A DNA stretch of 64,000 bases from Novosphingobium kaempferiae (lineage in GTDB: Bacteria > Pseudomonadota > Alphaproteobacteria > Sphingomonadales > Sphingomonadaceae). This document shows, piece by piece, positions 38,524 through 45,236 of this stretch. The stretch's first letter is position 1; every line of letters begins with the position of its first letter. The DNA lies in the NCBI RefSeq assembly GCF_021227995.1, contig NZ_CP089301.1:3162001-3226000 (forward strand), read 5' to 3'. Made by a program: the position numbers and the translations under genes. The notes beneath the pieces are model-generated. The model searched no databases, was not told the origin of the DNA, and worked only from the letters and a program-made list of their open reading frames with translations.

Positions 38524-39179
38524 AGAACCAGCACGGGTGTATAGGTGCGTACCGAGTCCATGCGGTCATTGAGCACGTGCGATCCGGCCTGCACCCAGCT
38601 GTGGGCCGCGAAGGGATTGAGGCGGACACCGATGACCAGATCCGCCGCCAGCCCGCGCGAAAGCGCGATCTGGGTCAGCACGATCGAGCGCGACAGGCAC
38701 TGGTCGTGCGAGCGGACAAGGCGCGCTGTCCGCTCGAAATCGCGGGCCAGGCGCGCCAGTTCAGGCAGGGCGCTGTCGTGGAATTCAGGCAGTCTCGACT
38801 TGGCGCGACGCAGGCGATGCAGGATCCGTCCCAGTCCGCCGCGCCGCAGCGATCGCCGGACCAAGGCAAGTCTCACGAGAGCATCGAGCAGGGGACGGTC
38901 GAGGCGCAGCGGCTGCGTGTCGTCGAATACGCTGGCTTGCGCGTATGCCGGAGGGCAGGCGGCGACGTGGCCGGCACCGGGCGTTTCGATCAGCAGCCCC
39001 GCGTCCTGGAGCCGGGGCGGGACGGCCTGGTGTCCCGGCTTTTCGATCAGCGCCCGGAATTCGGCCTCCCGCAGGGCATCGAGGCAGAAATAGCGATCTG
39101 CCCGGGTATCGAGAAAGATCAGTTGCGCATTGACCTCGCAAAAGCTCACGCCGTCTCGCAGTGCATAGCCCATGCCCAT
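38520..39179 (-). CDS. Lasso peptide leader protease (B protein, RRE plus transglutaminase-like)
   Basis: 219 residues. The N-terminal 80 or so residues resemble the PqqD-like recognition element (VNAQLIFLDTRADRYFCLDA), which binds the leader. The C-terminal half is the cysteine protease: Cys161 in DQCLSRSIVL, His193 in AAHSWVQ and Asp205/Asp208 in LNDRMDSV give the McjB-type triad. It removes the leader after the Thr-Leu step. AGAGG lies three bases before the ATG; a second ATG two codons in is possible. It is 68 bp downstream of the precursor gene and overlaps the C gene. Confidence 0.92.
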   Translation of the reverse strand: MGMGYALRDGVSFCEVNAQLIFLDTRADRYFCLDALREAEFRALIEKPGHQAVPPRLQDAGLLIETPGAGHVAACPPAYAQASVFDDTQPLRLDRPLLDALVRLALVRRSLRRGGLGRILHRLRRAKSRLPEFHDSALPELARLARDFERTARLVRSHDQCLSRSIVLTQIALSRGLAADLVIGVRLNPFAAHSWVQAGSHVLNDRMDSVRTYTPVLVL

Positions 39180-39207
39180 GGACCTCTCGTCTGATCAGGT
39201 GCGCAAA

Positions 39208-39232
39208 GGGCGCGGCGCCAGGCGCCGCGCCC
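39208..39232 (-). terminator. Attenuator-like hairpin between precursor and B genes
   Basis: GGGCGCGGCGCC and GGCGCCGCGCCC are perfect 12-base arms around a single central base, followed on the minus strand by TTTGCGC. Placed 16 bases after the precursor stop, it would let the precursor be made in excess over the B and C enzymes. Confidence 0.75.
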
Positions 39233-39247
39233 TCCATGCGATCGGGT

Positions 39248-39379
39248 TCAGTCGTCGCTGAGACCCGCTACGGGCTGGGTGAGGACATCGTCGCCGATCC
39301 CGCCCTGGGGGCCGAGCGTCTCGATGCTGGCCGTGCCGAGCTCGATCACACTGTCCTGCGTGTCATGATCGCGTTCCAT
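39248..39379 (-). CDS. Lasso peptide precursor (sphingonodin-like)
   Basis: 43 residues. ATG at 39379 with AAGGAG eight bases upstream; stop TGA at 39248. The leader is residues 1-22 (MERDHDTQDSVIELGTAS then IETL), with the conserved Thr at the penultimate position (T21). The predicted core is residues 23-43, opening GPQGGIGDD and ending AGLSDD. Gly1 and Asp8 of the core (or Asp9) would form the macrolactam. From memory the pattern, 21 residues with GLSDD at the end, matches sphingonodin I of Sphingobium. It lies upstream of the B and C genes, and the hairpin after it fits the usual precursor-overexpression scheme. Function is inferred from pattern and neighbours. Confidence 0.9.
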   Translation of the reverse strand: MERDHDTQDSVIELGTASIETLGPQGGIGDDVLTQPVAGLSDD

Positions 39380-39395
39380 GCGTATGCTCCTTACG

Positions 39396-39415
39396 TCGCC
39401 GCGGAATTGCGGCGA
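39396..39415. promoter_or_regulatory. 20-bp dyad upstream of the precursor ribosome-binding site
   Basis: TCGCCGC, six bases GGAATT, GCGGCGA: perfect 7-bp arms spanning 20 bp, just before the AAGGAG of the precursor. It has the length of a lux box, but the half-sites do not match the usual CTG-CAG type. It could equally be a leader RNA stem. Confidence 0.5.
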
Positions 39416-39450
39416 TGGTCAGGGTAGGAGGCCGTGACACTTATCCGAAT

Positions 39451-39479
39451 TTTATACGCAACTGATTTGCAGATTGTTG
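39451..39479 (-). promoter_or_regulatory. Candidate promoter of the lasso precursor
   Basis: On the minus strand TATAAA (39451-39456) lies 17 bases after CAACAA (39474-39479), in the AT-richest part of the gap between the GntR gene and the precursor. The -10 is good, the -35 poor, which would suit an activator-dependent promoter. Confidence 0.35.
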
Positions 39480-39492
39480 GCGGTTCTCCCGT

Positions 39493-40128
39493 TCAAGCTT
39501 GCCGGTAGAGCGCCCGCACGATCGCTGCCGCACTGCGGATCCGGCGCCGATGATAGGATGCGACCAGGCGGCGCAGTGCGGCGCGATCGCCGGCTTCGAT
39601 CGCTGACATCCATGGCTCGAGTTCATCCTGAGGGTCGCCCAGCACCTCGGCCTCGATCCGCCGTACGCCGTGGAGGTGCACATTGAGGCGTTCGATCGCC
39701 TCGGCATGGAAGGCGTTCGGGGATGCGCGCGCGATTGCGGTGAACAGTCTGGACGTCCGCTCCGCTGCATCGCTCGGATCGGGACTGTGGACGAAACCAT
39801 CGCCCATTGTCCCGGCACGGCCGAGGGCGGTGCGGCCGCCGGGCGGCCAGCTGGCAATGGCGAGCGTCAGGAGCTGCTGCGCCCAGTGGTAATAGTCCTG
39901 CAGGCACGGTTCGTCGAGCGCGGGAAGATGGAAGCCGCCGCTGTGGCGAGCCTCGACGAGACCTTCGCCCGTCAGTCGGTTGAGGGCATCGCGCACGGGC
40001 GTGATGCTCGCCGCCAGTTGCCGACCGATCGCGGCAGCGTCGAGACGTTCGCCGGGACGAAAGCCGTTCTCCATGATCCGAAGCCGCAAGGCATCGAGCA
40101 CCCGTTCCGCCGTCGCGCCCGCGTTCAC
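39493..40128 (-). CDS. GntR family transcriptional regulator (FadR-like, FCD domain)
   Basis: 211 residues from GTG at 40128, overlapping the luxI stop by 4 bases. The winged helix is at residues about 8-70 (RVLDALRLRIMENGFRPGER, AAAIGRQLAASITPVRDALN, GLVEARHSGGFHLPAL). The C-terminal helical part (SRLFTAIARASPNAFHAEAI, VASYHRRRI) fits an FCD ligand-binding domain. Translational coupling to luxI and its place just before the lasso precursor make it a likely local regulator. A longer frame to 40359 lies inside luxI and is rejected. Confidence 0.85.
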   Translation of the reverse strand: MNAGATAERVLDALRLRIMENGFRPGERLDAAAIGRQLAASITPVRDALNRLTGEGLVEARHSGGFHLPALDEPCLQDYYHWAQQLLTLAIASWPPGGRTALGRAGTMGDGFVHSPDPSDAAERTSRLFTAIARASPNAFHAEAIERLNVHLHGVRRIEAEVLGDPQDELEPWMSAIEAGDRAALRRLVASYHRRRIRSAAAIVRALYRQA

Positions 40129-40820
40129 TGGAGCCTCGCGACGATGCGGCCGGGAGGGTTCGGGCATCGAACCTGCGCAGCCGCCCTGGCAGCGGTACGG
40201 GTATCTGCCCTGATATCCTGTCCGATGCCGGCACGGGCAAGGCGTGCGGGAGTGTCGCTCTCGATCTCGATCCGCAACGCGGCGAGGGTCTGGCCGCCAA
40301 TCCGGCAGGCCGGACCCAGCTGGCGACAGCGCCAGCCGAAGCCGAGGATCTGGTTGCACCAGTTCACCTCGGCGATCGCGCTGTAGGCGGTGATGCCACT
40401 CGCCAGCGCGTGATCCACCAGCGCCCGCACGAGCTTGTCACGTGCCTGCCGGCGCTCTTGGGCGCGCAGCGAACGGTCGAGGCAGAACCGGGTGATTTCC
40501 CAGACCGTGTCGCCGCGCGGTGGGGTTGCCTCGCACAGTACGCCATAGAAGCTGTCGAGGATGTGCGGCCGGATCGTCGGCAACAGCCGTGCGGAAGCGC
40601 GGTGTGCCCCGTCCTCGCCGGAAATCACGAGGTAGCGGGCGTGGGAATCGTCGAACTGGTCGATCTCGTAGCGTCCCGCAAGGACCGGAACGTCCCATCT
40701 GAGCAGATCCACGAATACCGATTTGCGTGCTTCGAACATGGCGCCGAACAGCGTCGTTTCGCGCAAGGCGGCTGGTCCGCCCGAAGTAACCGAGGGCGAT
40801 GGGTTGAGAACGTGAAGCAT
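40125..40820 (-). CDS. LuxI-family acyl-homoserine-lactone synthase
   Basis: 231 residues from ATG at 40820. Conserved LuxI residues are present: Arg and Phe in FEARKSVFVD, Trp in LLRWDVP, Asp pair in YEIDQFDDSHARYLV, Arg in HRASARLLPT, and Glu-Arg in WEITRFCLDRS. It should make an acyl-homoserine lactone from SAM and an acyl donor; the acyl chain is unknown. It is downstream of luxR and coupled to gntR. A palindrome that includes its Shine-Dalgarno lies immediately upstream. Confidence 0.93.
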   Translation of the reverse strand: MLHVLNPSPSVTSGGPAALRETTLFGAMFEARKSVFVDLLRWDVPVLAGRYEIDQFDDSHARYLVISGEDGAHRASARLLPTIRPHILDSFYGVLCEATPPRGDTVWEITRFCLDRSLRAQERRQARDKLVRALVDHALASGITAYSAIAEVNWCNQILGFGWRCRQLGPACRIGGQTLAALRIEIESDTPARLARAGIGQDIRADTRTAARAAAQVRCPNPPGRIVARLQ

Positions 40821-40827
40821 TGCGTCT

Positions 40828-40848
40828 GACCTCCCGTGTTGGGAGGTC
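40828..40848. promoter_or_regulatory. Palindrome overlapping the luxI Shine-Dalgarno
   Basis: GACCTCCC, five-base loop, GGGAGGTC: perfect 8-bp arms. On the minus strand the right arm GGGAGG is the luxI ribosome-binding site, eight to nine bases before ATG, and the left arm CCTCCC pairs with it. It is either a regulator operator (ACCT...AGGT ends as in lux boxes, but with odd spacing) or an RNA hairpin that masks translation initiation. Confidence 0.7.
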
Positions 40849-40876
40849 CAGCGTCGGTCGCAATGTCCGCGAGGTG

Positions 40877-41662
40877 TTATTCCGGGAAAGGGGAATAGAG
40901 GTGCGGCAGTATTTGCGGAAGGATGAGCGTTCCATCGAACACCGCACGGAGCACCAGCAATGCCCGCTTGTTCACCTCGTACCGCTCGAAGGCGTTACTG
41001 ACGTGCTTGCCCGGCGTCTCCTGGCTCGTGCCCATGATCATCGCGATCTCCGGATCGGTCTTGCCCAGCGCGATCCAGTAGGTCACTTCCTGCTGACACG
41101 GTGTCAGCGGTCGGCCGCGTGCGACAGGACCGTGGCCGCGCGGCGTCGACAGGCGGCGGGCCGCCGCGAAGGCGGTTTCGCCGATGGCATGGGCCATGAT
41201 GAGCGTGAGGTCGCACATCGTCCGGCCCACGGGGTTGACGAAGGTCACCGATCCGCCCGCCTCCCCGGGGATATGGACCGGCACCGTGAACCCGTCGCCG
41301 ATCCCATGCCGGGCAGCCAGATCCATGAAATGTCGGTCCGCGCGGGAAAGCGCCACGCGTCGTGCAAGGCTCGACCATGTGAAGCCCTCGTTGACGAGGT
41401 GGCTGAGGCGATGGACCGGATCGCTGACATAGAGCTGATGGCGATCATAGTAGCGCACCCAGGTCGTTGGGTAGTTGTTGATGCGAAATGCCCTGCCGGC
41501 GCACCTTCTGGCATCGAGATGATGAGTGATCGCGAAATGCGTGAAGCCGAGATGGCGGGCGGCGGCATCGACGGCATCGGCCAGGGCCTCGAAGCTGTTG
41601 GCCGCATCCACGGCGCGAGCGCAGCGCACGCTGGCGAGCACTTTATCGTACATCATGGACAT
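40877..41662 (-). CDS. LuxR-family quorum-sensing regulator
   Basis: 261 residues. The N-terminal autoinducer-binding domain carries the LuxR signature residues: NNYPTTWVRYYDRHQLYVSD with Trp, Tyr and Asp, and FTWSSLA with the second Trp. The C-terminal LuxR helix-turn-helix is LTPCQQEVTYWIALGKTDPE, IAMIMGTSQETPGKHVSNAF, ending NKRALLVLRAVFDG. The recognition helix has Pro-Gly where Val-Lys is usual. It lies 56 bp upstream of luxI in the same direction, and is divergent from the conjugative element. Confidence 0.93.
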   Translation of the reverse strand: MSMMYDKVLASVRCARAVDAANSFEALADAVDAAARHLGFTHFAITHHLDARRCAGRAFRINNYPTTWVRYYDRHQLYVSDPVHRLSHLVNEGFTWSSLARRVALSRADRHFMDLAARHGIGDGFTVPVHIPGEAGGSVTFVNPVGRTMCDLTLIMAHAIGETAFAAARRLSTPRGHGPVARGRPLTPCQQEVTYWIALGKTDPEIAMIMGTSQETPGKHVSNAFERYEVNKRALLVLRAVFDGTLILPQILPHLYSPFPE

Positions 41663-41669
41663 CGTTCAC

Positions 41670-41683
41670 GACCGCCGGCGGTC
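41670..41683. promoter_or_regulatory. Palindrome upstream of luxR
   Basis: GACCGCCGGCGGTC, a perfect 14-bp palindrome ending 8 bases before the luxR ATG and lying between an AGGAG sequence and that ATG. It shares outer GACC/GGTC ends with the palindrome before luxI. Confidence 0.5.
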
Positions 41684-41850
41684 TCTCCTGACCCCGTGCT
41701 TCCAGCGATCGTCCTTCCTCATTCGCCAGGGCCCGGGCGCAGTTTCTCACGCTGCGATCGGGCGCGAACCGTCACGAATTGGACGAATTATGGAAGTATA
41801 ACAGACACAAGGGCGCGGGTATCGCCCAACAATTCCCATTTTGGTAAAAA

Positions 41851-42694
41851 GTGGTTAATCGCCTGCTCCGACGCGAAGAGCGCGCCACTAGCGTGATCCT
41901 GCCGGACGCGCCGTCGCATGACTGGCACGATGACACCTACTACGAGCGCTTGTCCCAGGTCGATCGCGGTGGATTGATGTGGGAGTGGTTGCGGCGCGAC
42001 CCCGAGTATCGCGCCTGGCACCTCGTGGCCAGCCGCGCGACGACGGGCATCGCGCCCGATCCCGCCGCCTGGGGGTTGCACTTTCGCTGAGAGTCCGGAC
42101 CGGCACGCCAGCTCGGCCCGCATCATTTGGCGTGCCGATTTCGATCCCGGCACGCTCAGGGCCCAGGCCCTGCCGGCCGATCCCGCCGATCCCGCCTCGC
42201 TTGTGCTGGCGCCGCTAGCACCCTGGATGAGCGTGGCGGTCGATGGGGACGGTCGCGAACATGCGGTGCTTTCCGACGGGATGCGGCGCGTGAGGCTCGA
42301 CATCACCGATGGATCGCTGTCCGGGTCCGAGGCGGTGGTCCTGCGTTTCCAGCAGGAAGGGCTGCAGCAGGCGAAAGCGGCGATCCTTCCGCTGCAACGC
42401 CTGATCTCGTTCGTCAGCCATCAGCGCTTCACCGCGTCGCTCTATCCGAGGGACAGGGGATCGAGGCGGCTGATCGTGGCACTGCGGGTACACGATGGCC
42501 TCGCTCAGGGCGCGAGCCAGCGTGAGATCGCCGCCGTGCTGTTCGGTGCGCGAAGCATTGAAGCCGGATGGCGGGGCGCTTCGGATTCAATGCGGTCACG
42601 GCTGCGCCGGCTGGTCGCGGATGCACGGCGGCTGGCGGGCGGGGAGTACCGCAGCCTGCTGGGAGGAGGCCTCGGAAACAGGAGGCACAAATAG
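41851..42694 (+). pseudogene. DUF6499-DUF2285 conjugative-element protein, frameshifted
   Basis: The first part, from GTG at 41851, reads HDWHDDTYYERLSQVDRGGL, MWEWLRRDPEYRAWHLVASR and WGLHF, then hits a stop at 42088-42090. The next frame continues the protein: FAESPDRHASSARIIWRADF, then VVLRFQQEGLQQAKAAILPL, YPRDRGSRRLIVALRVHDGL and AAVLFGARSIEAGWRGASDS, the DUF2285 domain, to 42694. One extra base in CACTTTCGCTGAG near 42085 explains the break. Intact relatives are single proteins at one end of sphingomonad ICE transfer regions, thought to be regulators. Confidence 0.8.
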
Positions 42695-43435
42695 GCTCGG
42701 CCCCGGTGACCGTTCTGGTTGCGCGCAGCCTTTTCCGGATCGGGTTCGAGACGTCCACCCGGATGCCGGCCCGTTTGGTGACGAAGCGGGGAAACTCGTT
42801 TTCCGGCAGGCCCGCCGCAAGCCGACTTCATCCACTCGAAATCGTCCCATCGCGTTCGTCGACAAGGAACGAGAGGGCGGACTGCAGGCGCATGGTCAAT
42901 CCATCCAGGGGTTCGTGGGCCAAAACAGGATCGCTTCTGCCAGGATCAATGATCCGCCCGAGTGTGCCACAGGTAAATCGTGCATTCAGGCGCCCCGCGC
43001 CTGCGGCGCGGCCGCGCTCTAGCTCGCGGCAGCGGCGCGGGCTGACCGCCCGCAGGGGCCGCCCCGCGAGCCCGGGCTCCCTTCCGGATCCCGGCCATCC
43101 GGTAACGATCGCATGGCGCTGGCGGGAAAGCCCTCGCGGGCTCCCCCGAAGCGGACGCGCGCGAGGCCGCGCGCGGCGTTTCGGTGCGGCCATCCCGGAC
43201 GAAGCGCGGGTGGGCGCGGCTCCCTTCTAGGTCCGCTCGCACCGCCGGCAAGCCGCGTTTCGCGCGGCTCCTCCACTGCCGTTCCGGTCCTGCGCCACCC
43301 CGCCGCCCTGGCGGCGGGGCCCCGGCTTGGATGCACGGCGGCGCTTGTGCGCGGACCTGCCGGTCGCTGTCGCCGCCCACCCCCGCTTCGCCGGGGGAGG
43401 CCATGGTGGTTTGCGGGCGGGGCAGGAGGTGAGCT
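42695..43435. other. GC-rich non-coding stretch between DUF2285 and ArdC genes
   Basis: About 740 bp. Open frames occur on both strands, but they are Arg/Pro/Ala-rich and typical of chance frames in very GC-rich DNA. GC hairpins such as GCGCC...GGCGC near 42990-43010 are present. I see no convincing gene. Confidence 0.45.
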
Positions 43436-44722
43436 GTGCGCATGATCGATGGGCCGCGTACCGACGCGGGTGGTGCTGCGAGACAGGGAGACGCGAAGGC
43501 CTCGGTGCCGGGGAGGGCCGTGAACGGCCGGAGCCTGAACGGAAGCCGGAGCAGGAACCGGGACGGAAGCGCGAGCGCGAGTGTCGGTGGAGACGGAAAC
43601 GGAAGCAGGGGCCGGGGAGCGGGAGCAACGGGGCGGGGAGCGGGCGCGAGGGGCTATACGGGGGGCGAGATGCGCGAAATCCCGCATGGCGGACCTGCGG
43701 CTCCGGATGCGGCGGACAGCGAGACGCGCGCGAACCGGACAGACCGGGACGCCGGAACCGGTCCCGGAAGCGGTGCCGGAGCCGTGCGCGGTGACCTCTA
43801 CGGCGACGTGACGCGGCGGATCATCGCCGACCTTGAGGGCGGGCGTATCCCATGGGTGCAGCCGTGGGGGACTGGGGGCGCGGACGGCGGCGCGCCGATG
43901 CCCGGCCTGCCGCGCAATGCCGCGACCGCAAGGCCCTATTCGGGGATCAACATCCTGATCCTGTGGAGCGCGGTCATCGACAACGGATGGGCGCAGCAAG
44001 GCTGGGTGACCTTCCGGCAGGCGCTCGCCGCAGGCGGCAACGTGCGCAAGGGGGAGAAGGGCACCACGGTGGTCTACGCCGACCGCTTCACCCCCGAAGC
44101 CGAGAAGCAGCGCGCCCGCGACACAGGGGGGGATGCGCGCAGCATTGCGTTCCTGAAACGCTTCACCGTCTTCAATCTGGCGCAATGCGAGGGGCTCGGG
44201 CACTTGCATCGCGAGCCGGTCGCGCTGCCGGAACGCGAGATCGTACCGGTTGCCGAAGCGGTCATCGCCGCGAGCGGCGTGGATTTCCGCATTGGCGGTT
44301 CCAAGGCCTACTATGCACCGGGCGCGGACTTCGTGCAGGTGCCGCCGCAGCACGCCTTCCATGTGCCGGTGAACTATTACCGCACCTGCCTTCACGAACT
44401 GACCCATGCCACCGGCCATGCCTCGCGGCTGGCGCGCTATCTGACGAACCCGTTCGGATCGAAGGATTATGCCCGCGAGGAACTCGTCGCGGAAATGGGC
44501 TCGGCCTTCCTGTGCGCCGCGCTCGGCATCGTGCCCACCGTGCGCCACGCCGACTACATTGGTGCATGGCTGCACGTGCTGCGCGAGGACAGTCGCGCGA
44601 TCTTCCGGGCGGCGAGCCTTGCCAGCAAGGCCGCCGACTGGCTGCTGGCCCGCCGCGAGGCGCAAGGCCAAGCCGAAGCCGATGCCGGTGTCGATGCCGA
44701 TGGGGGGAGGGCCGGGACATGA
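43436..44722 (+). CDS. ArdC-family antirestriction protein (ssDNA-binding plus zincin)
   Basis: 428 residues from GTG at 43436 (AGGAGG six bases upstream; an ATG two codons later is possible). The first 120 residues are Gly/Arg/Ser/Asn low complexity. Then comes the ArdC ssDNA-binding domain (DLYGDVTRRIIADLEGGRIP, WVQPW, ARPYSGINILILWS, GEKGTTVVYADRF) and a metallopeptidase domain with HELTHATGHASRLAR and EELVAEMGSAFLCAALGI. Such proteins protect incoming conjugative DNA from host restriction. Overlaps the DUF2958 gene by 4 bases. Confidence 0.9.
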   Translation: MRMIDGPRTDAGGAARQGDAKASVPGRAVNGRSLNGSRSRNRDGSASASVGGDGNGSRGRGAGATGRGAGARGYTGGEMREIPHGGPAAPDAADSETRANRTDRDAGTGPGSGAGAVRGDLYGDVTRRIIADLEGGRIPWVQPWGTGGADGGAPMPGLPRNAATARPYSGINILILWSAVIDNGWAQQGWVTFRQALAAGGNVRKGEKGTTVVYADRFTPEAEKQRARDTGGDARSIAFLKRFTVFNLAQCEGLGHLHREPVALPEREIVPVAEAVIAASGVDFRIGGSKAYYAPGADFVQVPPQHAFHVPVNYYRTCLHELTHATGHASRLARYLTNPFGSKDYAREELVAEMGSAFLCAALGIVPTVRHADYIGAWLHVLREDSRAIFRAASLASKAADWLLARREAQGQAEADAGVDADGGRAGT

Positions 44723-45129
44723 CCCTCCTGCCACACGCCATGCGCGCGCGGCTCGTCGCCAATTTCGATTCCGGCGTCCGCGATCCCGATTTCGATCCGA
44801 TCCCGGTCGCCCGCCTGAGCAATCCGGCGGGCCGGGCGGTCTGGCTGGTCACCGAGCTGTTTCCCGACGAGGACACGCTTTTCGGCCTCGCCGACCTCGG
44901 GTTTGGCTGCCCCGAACTGGGCACCTTCTCGCTGCGCGAGATCGCCGGGGTCCGGCTCCCGCTGGGCCTGCGCATCGCCTGCGACCTCGCCTTCGCCACC
45001 CGCCACCGGCTTTCGATCTGGGCGGCGGCATCGCGCCTTGCCGGTTCGATCCCCGAGGCCGCCGAGTTTCTCGGCAGTCTCGCCACCGAGGACCCGGCGG
45101 CCCTCAGGCTTCTGCCCCGCGACATCTGA
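44719..45129 (+). CDS. DUF2958 domain-containing protein
   Basis: 136 residues from ATG at 44719, ATGA overlap with ArdC. The pattern LLPHAMRARLVANF, PVARLSNPAGRAVWLVTELF, DTLFGLADLGFGCPELGTFS is DUF2958, a small family almost always found on conjugative elements next to ArdC. Molecular role unknown. Confidence 0.88.
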   Translation: MTLLPHAMRARLVANFDSGVRDPDFDPIPVARLSNPAGRAVWLVTELFPDEDTLFGLADLGFGCPELGTFSLREIAGVRLPLGLRIACDLAFATRHRLSIWAAASRLAGSIPEAAEFLGSLATEDPAALRLLPRDI

Positions 45130-45236
45130 CGCGGGGCCGATGACGCTGGCGGTCGTCAACCGCCGATCCGGCCCGCTCGCGCCTCGCCGTTCGACCCGAA
45201 CGGGCGAGCGGGCATCCACGACAAGGACTACGAACC

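Noticed and set aside
39493..40359. Longer GntR start at 40359
   Set aside because: The extension lies within luxI and is Arg/Pro-rich; the GTG at 40128 overlapping the luxI stop is the natural start.
42127..42525. Plus-strand frame within the DUF2285 region
   Set aside because: Out of frame with the readable DUF2285 domain; Arg/Ala-rich shadow.
42828..43193. 121-codon minus-strand frame between DUF2285 and ArdC
   Set aside because: Arg/Pro/Ala-rich, no start signal, no family; overlaps other chance frames.
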